A DNA stretch of 64,000 nt from Alnus glutinosa. Lineage: Eukaryota; Streptophyta; Magnoliopsida; Fagales; Betulaceae. Shown here in pieces: positions 9,236-20,134 of this stretch; within the stretch, counting starts at the first letter, position 1, and every line of letters begins with the position of its first letter. The stretch lies in NCBI RefSeq assembly GCF_958979055.1, contig NC_084896.1, positions 20,381,501-20,445,500 on the forward strand. Direction: 5' to 3'. The notes beneath the pieces were generated by a model that had not been told where the DNA came from, ran no database searches, and saw only the letters and a program-made list of their open reading frames with translations. The position numbers and the translations under genes are program-made.

Positions 9236-12200
9236 GTAATGCTCCATATTTTAAGACATAAAATAAGACGTCTTAAATTAGAATTTAAGACCTAATATAA
9301 GGCACAAGAATAAATATGAATATTTAGGAAAAAAAATAAATCCATTAATTAAGAAGCGTTTATAGTTTCAATTTGATAAAAATTCAAACAGACCTTAAAC
9401 TTTGGAATGACGGAAATAAAATCAAACGAACTCCATTTTAGTTGATTCAAAAACTAGGAAGCTCTATTCGAAGTCTTTTATCTACCTTTCGAATTTTGTA
9501 ATTTTTGAACTTCATTAAGGGCACAAAAAAACCTACGAAACATAATACCCTTGTTTTGGATGAAAATTCGTATATATCATTATTAATTATTGGGCCTTTG
9601 ATTTTTATCAAAATCATCATTACCCATTGATGATTTTGTCCATCCATGAACTTATCCCCTTAATTTTCAGCTTTTAAAAGTTATGAAGGCTATAGCAAAT
9701 TAATTGTTTAGTTAGATGTTAAGTACTAGTTAAGTTCTCTAAGTTAGAAATTAAGGATAGTTATAGATAAGAAATATGATAAGGTTAATGATTACTTAAG
9801 ATTCTTTTGATGAGTCATATGCCTAGGTGAAGCCCTTCACGCATGAAATTCTATTCTCTTCCCTTTCTCTGATTCTTTCTCATATCAAGTTCACGATTAC
9901 ATGGACACCTCGCCATTAGGTGCAGCTCCCTTGTTCACATGGTTCTCTTCTGTTTAACTCTTCACACATGTCATGCAACACCTCACAAAACTTGCTGCCC
10001 AAGAACCTTTCTTCACATCAAAATCAAGCTATCCTAGCCATCCATTTGTGTTTACAAGGAGAGCACCCCTCCCTTCACATTTCACGCCAATTCCCTTCTT
10101 CTTCTTCCTTATTGTTCTGTTTTCTCTCGGCTAAACTGTAGCAGCCCTATTCTCTCTTTTCTCCCTTTCTGTTTCTCTCTCAGTTGGTATAGCAGCAGCA
10201 AGAGCACCCCAAAAGAATCCATCCCCTTCTTTGTATACAATAGCAAACCAGAAACAACAAGCTCTTCTCTTCTCCTGTCTGTCTCTATTTCTCTCTTTAA
10301 ATTCCTGTAGTTGCAGTGGGTTACCCGAACAACTCTCCTCTCTTTTGTCTTTCCTTACTTCCAGCAGCAGTTTATGTTCTTCATAGAAAACAGTAAGCTT
10401 CATCTCGCTCTTTCTGTTTCTCAATTTCCAACAAAAGAGGTTAACAAAGAAAGTCCTTCTCTGTTTCTCTCTTGCAGGAAAAGGGTCCTTGTGGTCCTTC
10501 AGTTTCTCTTTTAATTTCAGCAAGATCAATCTCTCAAAACTCACTGTTTTTTTCTCTCTCGGTTGCAGTAGAGAAGAACTCTCAAAGAAATCCCCACTCT
10601 TTCTCTGCTTCGGTTTGTAACAGAAAAAGGAAAAGGGAAAGTTCTCTTAAACTTTCTTTTCCTCTTCTCTTTTTCTGTTTGCAGAAAAACAGCAGGCCAC
10701 CCTTCCTTTTAAAACAGCAAAGCAAAGAAGAAAATAATATCCTCTCCATTTCCTCTTCTGCTCTCCCTACAGCAAACAGGTTGCAGAAACTATGTCTCAA
10801 CCCTCTCTGTCTTCACGGTAGCAAGACCCAAATAGCAGCAGCAGAAACTCTCACTCCCTAACTTTCACCCACTCGGCCAGCACAAGAAGAGCGTCAACGC
10901 TCTCTTATATCCCTCTTAAACTCTCTGTTTTTCCTATGGACAGCAGCTCCTTTTCTTTAAAACAAAAAATAGAAAGAACCACTCGCTTCCCCTCTTTTGG
11001 GTCTCGGGCCAAAAGTGCAAAGAAGCTCGGTTCTCTCTTCTCTTCTCTCTTTTTCTCTCCGTGTATTAGGTCTATAGATGGAAAAAGAAAAGAAAAGAAG
11101 AGTAGGAATGAAGAAAGCAAAGAAAAGAAACTCTCAGTTTCTCTCACGAATTGCATCTCTTTTAAAAGGAAAATAAAAAAGTTCTCTCTCTCTCTCTCTC
11201 TCGTGTATGCAGCAAGGGTGCAATTTCAGCCATTTTTCTAGAAGTCTTTGGTGAGCCTCTATAAACCTAGCTTATGGTTTTATTATTAGGTTGAAAATAA
11301 GTGTTTGAAATATATTTGTTGTGAAAACAAGAATATTTTTAAGACGCCGTTATGCTGCTCAAATATTTTAAAACATTACTAGACATTAGATATATTAATT
11401 TTGTTATTCTGTCCAATGATATAAAATTATAAAGGTGGGAACATAGGCTCCGTGAAAGAATTAATAATAACAAAACTGGATTTATAGGTCTCTAACATAA
11501 TCTAATAAGCTTTGAGCTTAGGCTCCTAATAAAAGAAGCATAAGCTTTAAATATATGAAGCATAGACTTCAATTGGACGGAGCATAGGCTCCTGATAAAA
11601 GGAGCATAGACTTTAAATATATGAAGCATAGGCTTCAATTGGAAGGAGCATAGGTTCCTAGAATAAGTCGTTAACCGAGCAATGGCTATAACTAGAGGTA
11701 TGCAAGAAGAAAATGGTTACTAATTAAATAAGACTGTATATATAAAACTATCATTACTTCATTGCATTGTGTATTTCTTAAATAAATCAGGAATTATATT
11801 ATTATTGAAAACAATTGACTCACTTATGGGTATATGGAATTGTGGTATTATCCACAAACTTATGAATGATGGTGCAGGGACTGAGGACGGGGAATACCAA
11901 GAGTACCAAGACTGTTTGAATCTTTATTTAGGTGGATGAGGCTATCTACCGCCTCTTGGGTGTGATGGACTACCCTGCTTAGTCTATCCTTTTATTTATA
12001 TGCATCAGACTCATTCTTCTATCTTTCTTTGGTGCTGTAACAATTATTACAGGATGGTTGGTATTTTATAACAGTGTTGTATATGGCATATATGTTACTA
12101 TTTTATGATGTATTTATTATGTGAGAACATCAAGTTACAATTAGAGGTAATTTATTTAGCTTTGATGTGTTATATTCTCTAGTTGTTATAAAAAAATAAA

Positions 12201-12303
12201 AATAAATAAAAAAATTCCGCTACCAATTCTTAACTCTGATGATGTCTATGACGTAGAAATCGAATTTTTCACTTACACCTTCTTACAAAAGGCGGGGCGT
12301 TAC
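9236..12303 (+). mobile_element. Long LTR of a Ty3/gypsy element (Tekay-like), plus orientation
   Basis: Starts TGTAATGCTCC directly after a polypurine tract and ends GGCGGGGCGTTACA. The termini are therefore the inverted pair TGTAAYGC/GCGTTACA, as expected of an LTR. At about 3.07 kb it is within the long-LTR range known for Tekay-like elements. Its first roughly 350 bp are repeated in reverse at 12304-12866. The interior holds a CT-rich leader (about 9840-11240) whose short Ser/Phe/Leu-rich frames on both strands are compositional, and a 66-bp tandem repeat. No second same-orientation LTR is in the window. Confidence 0.6.
11510..11662. repeat. 66-bp tandem repeat in the LTR
   Basis: The unit 'aggctcctgataaaaggagc' plus 'ttaaatatatgaagcataggcttcaattgg' recurs with a 66-bp period for just over two units. 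Small internal inversions (aggctcct/ggagcata) occur. It lies in the 3' half of the LTR, where enhancer-like repeats are common. Confidence 0.75.
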
Positions 12304-12866
12304 AATCAATTCCTTTTGATCTGACCTAATGGTTGAGAACCATTCTTGGGCTCCAAAAAGAATAAGATCTTTGCACAAAATATCAACAAAGAAGAAGCCT
12401 GCGTGATTGAGGGCTTCACTTGGGTTGTAACTTTTCTTCAATATGTATATAGACTGCTGGGCTGGTTCCACGGGCTGGGCTGATGGACTGAGTTCATGTA
12501 GGAATAAAATGGACCCATTAATTATTAATGTTAAATTTTCGTCCAAATCAAGGGTAGTATTTTTCGCGGGTATTTTCATGCCCTAAACAGAGTTCAAAAA
12601 TAATGAAATTTGGAGGGTAGCTAGAAGACTTCGAGAAGAGCATTCTCGCTTTTGAATTGACCAAAACAGAACTCGTTTGACCCTATTTTCATTATTCCAA
12701 AGTTTAAAGTTCGTTTGAACTTTTATCAAATTGAAACTATAAACACTTCTTAATTAATGAATATTTATTTTTATAAATATTCATATTTATTTTTTTGCCT
12801 TATTATTAGGTTATAAATTCTATTTTAAGATATAATATTTTATATCTTAAAATATGGGACATTATA
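12304..12866 (-). mobile_element. Truncated LTR of the same Ty3 family, minus orientation
   Basis: Read from 12866 on the minus strand it begins TATAATGTCCCATATTTTAAG, matching TGTAATGCTCCATATTTTAAG at 9236 with a few changes. It stays similar for several hundred bases (taattaagaagtgtttatag..tttgataaaa). It is cut at 12303/12304 by the end of the other LTR, giving a head-to-tail-inverted pair. Its 5' end lies directly on the GUB_WAK fragment and interrupts it. Confidence 0.65.
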
Positions 12867-13129
12867 ATGGCGATCCCAAGATTCAGTTTCCTTTCCAAAT
12901 AAAAGGCCCGCAGCTCCAAAACGGCGGTCTCGATCGCTGTTTTGAGGTTGTCTGCAAAGACAACACAACAATAACTCACTTCCCATCTTACAGCGACTTG
13001 GTTGTCAGATCCATCTCTTACAACGACAAAAGACTCAATCTTCTCAACCCTAAAAGCTTTGTCCACGAAGTTTTTCTCAACCTCGATCTCTCTCCTACGC
13101 CTTTTCGTTATTCCTACGGTGTCAATTAG
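12867..13129 (+). pseudogene. GUB_WAK galacturonan-binding domain fragment
   Basis: Reads NGDPKIQFPFQIKG, then LDRCFEVVCKDNTTITHFPS, SYSDLVVRSISYNDKRLNLL and NLDLSPTPFRY. This is the cysteine-rich extracellular domain found at the N-terminus of wall-associated-kinase-like, LRK10-like and ATL-type RING proteins. The signal peptide and first Cys are removed by the LTR ending at 12866. A Cys expected in the LLDPKSCVHE part reads Phe (SFVHE). No kinase or RING follows, and the frame ends at a TAG at 13127-13129. It is the remnant of a gene split by LTR insertion. Confidence 0.7.
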
Positions 13130-13670
13130 ATAAATGACGAAGAAATGGTAAACCCTGGTTTAAAAATTTTGCAGAAACAAACAACAAAACTTGCTTGGTG
13201 CACTGTGTTTCCATATTTAGCTCAGCCCCTTCAGCCTCTCTGGTCCTTCTCTGGATCACACCGACACTGAAAAAAAAGAAAGCACCATTGTTTTTTCAAT
13301 TCTCTACTTTTATGAATAGCCGTGTGATGTTGTTTGACTTGAATATCTCAAAGCTTGGTGGTTTTGGTGTAAGTGTTTGCTCCAACTATGTTCTTGTATC
13401 AACTGGACGAATTGAATACCAAAACAAGGGCAAACAGAGCAACCTTGAAACATTGCAAACAGAGCAACCTGGAATCACTGCTATTCCTAGTTTTTAGCCT
13501 AGTCATGGCAAACAAAATTCTATGTGATTCATGTTGTATATCCACAGTGCCACACAACATATTGATCATTATCTTTACTATAGAACAAACACGTGAAACC
13601 GAAAAACATGCTAATTTGTTATATGTTCTGCATTTTCCATTGGTTCAGGAATCACTTTTCTAGACATAGT
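13130..13670 (+). other. Probable continuation of the decayed wall-receptor fragment
   Basis: Text such as ALCFHI and SPFSLSGPSL appears in different frames after the GUB_WAK domain. This could be the rest of the same extracellular region after frameshifts, but I cannot anchor it. No other feature is visible up to the copia gag fragment. Confidence 0.25.
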
Positions 13671-13679
13671 TAAACTGCA

Positions 13680-14005
13680 TTCTTTGATGCGAACTTGTCT
13701 TGTGCTATATATCATATGTTGTTTCTAAGATATCCCATGCTTCCTTAACAGTTTCACAATGAGAAATTTGTAAGAATTCTGATGATGAAGGAGCTTGGCA
13801 TATAGCATTCATGGCTTTGTCATTCACAACACGATTGTATCTTTAAGGAATAGTCCACTCAGTAATTGTTGTCTTTGGTGGAGTTCATCCAGTTTCAACA
13901 ATTTGCCAAGCGTCTATTGATTTTAAAAAAAATTTCATGCATGCTTTCCAATAGTCATAATTGGATCCATCAAAGAAAGGAACAGAATTTAGAGGAAGAG
14001 TCATA
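13680..14005 (-). pseudogene. Ty1/copia gag fragment
   Basis: The minus strand from about 14005 reads MTLPLNSVPFFDGSNYDYWK, then ACMKFFLKSIDAWQIVE, a stop, and later NDKAMNAICQAP and KEAWDILETTYD. This is the N-terminal Gag (DUF4219/UBN2-type) of plant copia elements, which packages element RNA. At least three in-frame stops and an abrupt end near 13680 show decay and truncation; pol is absent. It reads away from the primer-binding site at 14052-14070, as expected. Confidence 0.75.
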
Positions 14006-14051
14006 ATAAGAGGAGTCTGGGATCACACTCAAGAAATTAATCAAAAAGTAG

Positions 14052-14070
14052 TGAACCCGCTCTGATACCA
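14052..14070 (-). other. Copia primer-binding site (tRNA-Met type)
   Basis: The minus strand reads TGGTATCAGAGCGGGTTCA, complementary to the 3' end of initiator tRNA-Met, as in many plant copia elements. It lies 2 bp from the proposed LTR end (plus-strand TG at 14073) and about 45 bp ahead of the gag start. Confidence 0.8.
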
Positions 14071-14072
14071 AT

Positions 14073-15520
14073 TGAAAATAAATTTAGACTCGTAAGTAAC
14101 TTCAACCAAACAGTTAAACAAATATGCAAAGCAGTAAAACAAATTAACACAGATATTTAGTTATGAAGTGGAAACTATTTGCACCAAAGAGAAAAATCAC
14201 TCCGGGTAGCCAAACCCATGAAATCAATTGTTAGAAGAAATAACTAATTACAAGAAGTTCGTACTCACAACCCTTTGTAGTAGTCACTCTCTTAAATTCT
14301 AACAAGCGTCTATTTGTCTGCCTCTCTCCTAGACCCTTCTGGAGAGTTTTTTTTTTATAAGTGCCTTCTGGAGAGTTCTTCTATTGACTTCCCTAACTGG
14401 AGCTCCTCTCCAGTTAGACTTCAACAGTTGAATGGTTACAACAATTAAAAAAAAAAAAAAACCTCTTAAGAGAGATACATAACGTTTATGCCTAATAAAC
14501 CTTCTCTTAGCACAATGGAATTCTCTACAAGAATTATTAAAGGAACACTTCCTACAAGCCTCTTTAAATAGGCTATGAAAATCCTAAAACAAGTTAGGAA
14601 TGGATTTCTAGGCGGTGGTATCCGGATAGGTCAACGCATGTCCGGACATCTATCAGTAAGTGAATATTTTGTTGAAGCGTGTCGGGATAGAAGATCTGAT
14701 CGATCCAAATTTTTACTCCAATCGATCAATCGTCGGATTGAATCTATTGAATTAGTCTGATTAATCATGATAGAATTCGATCGATCAAACTTGACATAGT
14801 GAAGGTTTGATTGAACGATCCTAGTGTAGTAGTTGGATCTATCATGATAAAATAATATGATTGATAGACCATCCGATCAATCCTAGTGCATTAGTCTAAA
14901 CGATCGTGATAGAGTTCCATCAAACAAACTTGATACGATGAAAGTTCGATCAAACGTGCGATCGATCCTAAGTACTATTCTGATCAATCATGACAAGATC
15001 ATAGGATCGATAGAAGATCTGATTGATCCAAGTATATTACTTTGATCGATTGAACATCCAATCGATCCTATTGCATTAGTCTGATCGATCGTGATAAAGT
15101 TCGATCAATCAAACTTGACACAATGAAAGTTTAATTGAGTAACTCGAGCTAGTCTAATCAATCATGATAAAATTAATCGAGCAAAATGATCAAATGATCG
15201 ATCAAACTTGACACAATTGATGGTTTGATCAAATATCTAATTGATCCTAGTGCATCCGTCCGATCTATTGTGATACGATCAAATGATCAATCAATCAAAT
15301 TGCATTAATCTAATCGATCGTGATATGATCGTTTAGGGGTATACAACCAGCTGCAGTTGTAGTTACTTCAGTAGTCCGATCGATCCTAGTACACTAGTCT
15401 GGTCGATTGTGATAGAGTTCGACCAATCAAACTTGATACAATTAATGTTTGATCTAACGTGCGATTGATCCTAAGTACTAGTTCGATCGATCATAACAGA
15501 ATCATAAGATCGATAGAATA
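14073..15520 (-). mobile_element. Copia LTR and adjoining GATCGATC-rich repeat
   Basis: The LTR adjoins the primer site at 14073 and extends to higher coordinates. Its far end is not certain. From about 14690 to 15520 the sequence is a degenerate repeat of gatcgatc, 'tcaaacttgacacaatgaaag', 'cgatcctagtgcattagtctgat' and 'gatcgtgatag' modules at irregular spacing (roughly 95-220 bp). I cannot decide whether the repeat belongs to the LTR or is a separate satellite-like block. No coding sequence is present. Confidence 0.5.
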
Positions 15521-15790
15521 GTTATATATATATAATTTTTTTTTTAAATCAAGATATGACCTATAGACAATAATTGCCGAAATCCATGTTGTATATTTGA
15601 AAGAGGTTGACCTCCTTGAGTTTCCCATATTACAATCATCTTCTCGAGAGAGACAAAATGTGAAAATTGGTGCCAATAGTTCATCACGAAATAAATGACT
15701 CACCGAGCCGGGATTGCTTACTAATACTAATATAATAGAAAATACTTATAATATGGAAAAATCATGCCTTTTCTATATAGTGTATACTAT

Positions 15791-15863
15791 CCAATCACTT
15801 GTTTTTATTTTTAAATCATATATATATTATATATATGATTTAAAAATAAAAACAAGTGATTGG
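15791..15863. repeat. 73-bp perfect palindrome (36-bp arms, 1-nt centre)
   Basis: The left arm 15791-15826 (ccaatcacttgtttttattt and onward to tatata) is the exact reverse complement of 15828-15863, with a single T at 15827. It would extrude as a near-loopless hairpin. It directly abuts the GGAGCCGTTTT repeats and may be a remodelled transposon end. Confidence 0.9.
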
Positions 15864-15955
15864 AGCCGTTTTTGCTAAAAACGGCTCCAAATAGAGTCAT
15901 TTTTGCCATAAAACGGTTCCAGTTGGAGCCGCATTTAAGAAACTGAAGTCGTTTA
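15862..15955. repeat. GGAGCCGTTTT palindromic subterminal repeats
   Basis: Contains ggagccgtttttgctaaaaacggctcc, a palindrome, followed by variants (gagtcattttt, aaaacggttcc, ggagccgcattt). The same motif family occurs at 32584-32860 and in the CACTA elements at 33210 and 45338. This suggests the end of a CACTA element of that family. No CACTACAAAA terminus is visible next to it. Confidence 0.55.
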
Positions 15956-16206
15956 CTCCCAAAATGTCTCTTTTTGAGGCATGTACGGGGCACAAAGTCT
16001 CGCGCCGCACTCCAAATTCTAAAAATTATAATCTCCCACGCTTTCCTTTTTCTTTTTCTTTTTCTTTTTTCTTTCAAAACACATCTCTCCGTCACTCACA
16101 GACTCTCTCTCTCTCTCTCTCTGGCATTCTCTTTTTCCGGCCGACCGTCGAAGCATCCCAGAAAAGGCAAGGCAGGCAATGTGTCGTCACCTCTCTCTCT
16201 GTGGCA

Positions 16207-16356
16207 CCTCTCTTCCTCCAATTCCCCCTTCCATGTGTTCATCTTCCACAAAGAGAGAACGAACTGGAGAGAGAGAGAGAGCCTCTCTTCCTCCCATTCC
16301 CCCTTCCATGTGTTCATCTTCCACAAATAGAGAACGAACTGGAGAGAGAGAGAGAA
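16207..16356. repeat. 75-bp tandem duplication in a CT/GA-rich leader
   Basis: The unit from cctctcttcctcc through ttccatgtgttcatcttccac to the gagagagaga run occurs twice with a 75-bp period. The surrounding 15960-16367 stretch is CT-rich with a capture-like 5' UTR look. The reading frames over it (SSTKRERTGERER) are repeats of this unit and are not credible proteins. Confidence 0.8.
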
Positions 16357-16367
16357 CCGAGAGATTG

Positions 16368-16952
16368 TGATGTAGGACAATCCGAGGATGCGCCTTGGAA
16401 CATCAAGGGTATTATCTCGGACAATATCCGAGACGGAGATTTTGGATCGGCACATGGTTGAGATGTGTTGGGAGCTATCTCGGTAAAGAGCCGAGATCCA
16501 ATCTCGGCAAATAATCGAGACCCATTTTGGTCCCATTCGGCAAATAATTGAGACCCAGCTAGGTGAATTGGAGCAGAAGAGTGGATTTCCTGGGGAAGCA
16601 ACCGTGCGAATTTCCTAGAGGATTTTGTGCTGATTTCGTGGAGATTTTGTTGACTTTATATATTTTCTTTTTGTTAATTGCCATAACGTGTTTTTCCTTA
16701 AATAAGTGGATTTCCTTGTCAAACAAATCTCCTTTGATTAAGGAAGATTTGTTGACACCTTTATTATTGTTTATTTCCTTTACAAGCCTTTAGGGCTTCA
16801 CTATAAATAGGGAGACAATGTAAGAAATGGATGATTGATTATTGATATTTGAAACTTAGGTTTTCCCCTCTCTATTGACTTGCGAGTTGATTGTCTTGTG
16901 TTTGAGAATGAAGTTTCTCTCTCATTGTTTATCCATCGCTTGCACTACGTCA
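16368..16952 (+). repeat. 5' LTR of the Ty3/gypsy element
   Basis: 585 bp, TGATGTAG...CTACGTCA, a near-perfect 8-bp terminal inversion. It contains a TATA box and copies of 'ctcggcaaataa' and 'gagaccca'. It pairs with 21330-21913. Confidence 0.93.
16802..16809 (+). promoter_or_regulatory. LTR TATA box
   Basis: TATAAATA in 'cactataaataggg', about 150 bp before the LTR end. The same octamer sits at 21763-21770 in the 3' LTR. It is the likely pol II promoter of the element. Confidence 0.7.
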
Positions 16953-16968
16953 ATTGGTATCAAAGCCT
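16953..16968 (+). other. Primer-binding site, initiator tRNA-Met type
   Basis: attggtatcaaagcct begins right after the LTR. TGGTATCAaAGC matches the tRNA-Met complement with one change from the usual TGGTATCAGAGC. Confidence 0.85.
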
Positions 16969-16984
16969 TGACTATCTTGGTTTG

Positions 16985-18075
16985 ATGGCGAACGACGGAA
17001 ACAACGGCAACCGCTCCGATGACGAAGAACGTGGAATGCAAGCCCTTTGGGCAACCATAGACACTAGAGATCAGCAATTTCTTCGCATGGAACACACACT
17101 TGAAGTGTTACAACAAGTAGTTGTCGGACTCGGAGTTGACAGCAATAGGAATCATGAACACCCCCGAAATCGTGTCCATGAAGAGGCTCATGGCCATTTC
17201 GAAGGAGAACGTGGCCCTGGACCTCGACAAAGGCATTAATCCTTCGAAGAGATATCAAGTAAGGAAGATGACCACTTCCAAGAGGAAGATGGCGGTAGAA
17301 GAAGACTGGAAAACTCCCATAGTTTCTAGGTAAAAATTGACTTGCCTTATTTTAATGGTCATCTCCACGTCGAGAACATCCTTGATTGGATTCTCGAAGT
17401 AGAGAATTTTTTTGATTATATGTAGACCCCAGAGATACAGCAAGTGAAGTTGGTGGCATACAAGTTGTGCAAAGAGGCCTCTGCCTGGTGGGAACAAACA
17501 GAGCAATCGGAGAAGGCAAGGCAAGCAACCAGTTCGGACGTGACTGAAAATGAAGCATTTAATGAAGGCTCAATTCTTGCCCCCAGATTATGAGCAGATG
17601 TTGTACCAGCAGTACTAGGTCAATTACGGATTATACCGAGGAGTTCTATCGCTTGGACTCTCGGAATAATCTATCCGAGACGGAGGGTTAGCAAGTAGCT
17701 CGGTATATTGGTGGGTTGCGCTTGGCTATTCAAGACCAAGTCTCTTTACATATGGTGTGTAATTTATCCGAGGCAGTAAACCTAGCCATGAAGATTGAGG
17801 TGCAAATGGTGTGTCAACCAGGTCGATCACAAGCTTTTAAGCAGACTAAGAAGAAAGTAGACTCGACTGTTGTGCCGAACCAGTAGCAAAGCTCACTGCC
17901 CCGAAGGTTCCAGGGTGAGAGCAGTAACACCCAAGTGGCTAAAGGAGTGTCCTTTCCACCTCAGGAAAAGGCTATCGGCGGCAATAGTAGCAATCTATAT
18001 GCCAGACCTATTCTCAGAAAGTGTTTTCAATGTGGTCAACCGGGTCACCGATCCAACGAGTGCCCGAACTGACAC
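16985..18075 (+). pseudogene. gag of the Ty3/gypsy element, frameshifted
   Basis: Opens at 16985 with MANDGNNGNRSDDEERGMQA and a coiled N-terminal stretch to about 17239. In another frame (about 17330-17520) the retrotransposon Gag core reads KIDLPYFNGH, then VKLVAYKLCKEASAWWEQ. A zinc knuckle, C-X2-C-X4-H-X4-C (CFQCGQPGHRSNEC), lies at 18022-18063. So the order capsid to nucleocapsid is kept, but at least two frameshifts and several stops break it. Confidence 0.8.
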
Positions 18076-18078
18076 CTA

Positions 18079-18830
18079 GTGAATATGGTGGACTCAGTAG
18101 GAAAGGACGGATGTCAGCAAGAGGAGGTGGGAGATGCCGATGAAGATGATCTAGGTGAATATGCCGGGGGAGAATTTGCCGAAGGTGACGACGGAGAGTT
18201 CGTCAATTGCATAGTCCAGAGAATGTTGTTAGTTCCAAAGCTTGAAGAACCGACGCAAGGACACAACATTTTCAAGACCCGTTGTACTATCAATCAAAAG
18301 GTGTGTAATCTGATCATTGATAGTGGGAGCTGCGAGAATATTGTCTCTTGGGGATTAGTCACCGCATTGCAATTAAAAATTGAGAAGCATCTGAGCCCCT
18401 ACAAGATCAGTTGGATCAAGAAAGGAGCTAAGATGAAAGTCATGAACACTTGCCGAGTGCCTTTCTCAATCAGGTCGTCCTACCGAGACGAGGTTACAGG
18501 CGATGTGGTAGAGATGGATGCATGCCATGTGTTGTTGGGACGACTGTGGCAGTATGATGTAGACGTCACATATAAGGGTCGAGACAATGTCTACCTCTTT
18601 TGGTGGGACAGGAAGAAGATCATATTGGTACCTACCAGGACTAATAACGCACTTCAAAGGAGTACCACGGTGGTCAGACAGTCTTTCCTTACCCTCAGTG
18701 AAGCGCAGTTTATGGAGGAAGTGAAAACTGCTAAGATGATGTTAACCCTGGTAGTTAAGGGTGTCAATTCGGATTCAAAGCCAGATATTATGAGATTGAT
18801 ACGGCTGATGTGGGAGGAGTTCAGAGATCT
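18079..18830 (+). pseudogene. Aspartic protease region of pol
   Basis: An acidic N-terminal stretch precedes CTINQKVCNLIIDSGSCENIVS. The DSGS tetrad is the retropepsin active site (D-S/T-G), with a downstream hydrophobic strand and HVLLGRLWQYD in the flap and C-terminal position. The open frame runs to 18867 and overlaps the RT frame that starts at about 18810, marking a frameshift inside pol. Confidence 0.8.
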
Positions 18831-19544
18831 CGCGCAGCCGAGTTACCGACTAAGTTGCCTCCCATGAGGGACATTCAGCACCAAATTGACTTGTTGCCGG
18901 GAGCAAATCTTCCTAACCTACCCCACTATCGGATGAGTCCTGAGGAGCATAAGACTCTTCAAGATCAAGTGGAAGACCTGATCCGAAAGGGTTTGATCAA
19001 GGAGAGCCTGAGTCCTTGTGTCGTACCGAAGAAGGATAAGAGTTGGAGGATGTGTGTTGATAGTCAGGCCATCAACAAAATCACCGTGAAGTATCGGTTC
19101 CCCATCCCAAGGCTAAATGATATGCTGGATATGCTGATCGGGGCCATGGTATTCTTTAAACTTGACCTATGCAGCGGCTATCACCAGATCCAGATCCGAC
19201 CGGGGGACGAATGGAAGACAGCTTTCAAGACGAATAAGGGTTTGTATGAATGGCTGATGATGCCATTTGGGCTTTCAAACGCACTGAGCGCGTTCATGCG
19301 AGTAATGAATCAAGTGTTGAAGCCTTTTATCAGTAAATTCGTTGCAGTTTATTTCGATGACATCTTGATTTATAGTCAAAATACCGAGGAGCATCTGGAG
19401 CAGGTACGAGAAGTTTTGAGTGTGCTGAGGGCCAACAAACTGTACCTCAATCTGAAGAAATGCATTTTCCTCACGGACAAGTTGTTTTTCCTCGGATTTA
19501 TTGTAGGTGCCAAGGGCATACAAGTAGATAAGGAGAAGGTTTGA
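18810..19544 (+). pseudogene. Reverse transcriptase domain of pol
   Basis: Reads [52 protein letters not shown] and MPFGLSNA. The catalytic YFDDILIYS lies near 19350-19376 and contains the essential Asp pair. The product would copy element RNA to DNA in the virus-like particle. The frame ends at a TGA near 19542. The palm core is largely complete, but the ORF has lost its links to protease and RNase H. Confidence 0.9.
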
Positions 19545-20110
19545 GACATTCGAGAGTGGTCGACTCCTAATACAGTCGGATATGTCCGAAGCTTTCATGG
19601 CCTAGCCACTTTCTACCAAAGGTTCATCCGAAGAAGGGGCAATTCTAATGGGGAGATGAACAAAAGGCTAGCTTTGCTGTGATCAAAGAACGACTATCAT
19701 CGGCGCCAGTCCTAGCATTGTCTAACTTCGAGAAGCTATTTGAGGTAGACTGTGATGCTTCCATTGTAAGGATTGGAGCAATGTTATCATAGGAAGGCCA
19801 GCCAGTCAAGTTTTTCACTGAGAAGTGGATGACCTACGAGCTTGAGTTCTATGCAGTAATTTGAGCCCTGAAGCATTGGGAACACTACTTGATTCATTGG
19901 GAATTTGTTCTATATAGTGATCGTCAAGCTCTGAAGTTTGTCAACACGTAGAACACACTAAACCGAATGCACGCCTATTGGATTGCTTTCATGCAAAAGT
20001 TTACTTTTGTACTAAAGCACAAGTCGGGAAAGCAGAACAAGGTGGCGGACACCTTGAGCTTAAGAGCGGCCTTACTCGTGATCTTGCAGTCCGAGATAAC
20101 CAGTCTGTAG
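19545..20110 (+). pseudogene. RNase H domain of pol, multiple stops
   Basis: Fragments [54 protein letters not shown] and KHKSGKQNKVADTLS follow RT in Ty3 order. At least four in-frame stops and a deletion near 19640 disrupt it. The expected acidic residues are partly visible (VDCDAS, YSDRQAL). Confidence 0.75.
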
Positions 20111-20134
20111 CACTTACGAGCTCTATATGTCAAG

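Noticed and set aside
10131..11241. Several open frames of 70-140 codons on both strands
   Set aside because: They lie in a CT/GA-rich LTR leader, are made of Ser/Leu/Phe or Arg/Glu/Lys runs, overlap in several frames and match no family.
14690..15520. CRISPR-like repeat array
   Set aside because: Repeats are degenerate with irregular spacing and no unique spacers, in a plant genome.
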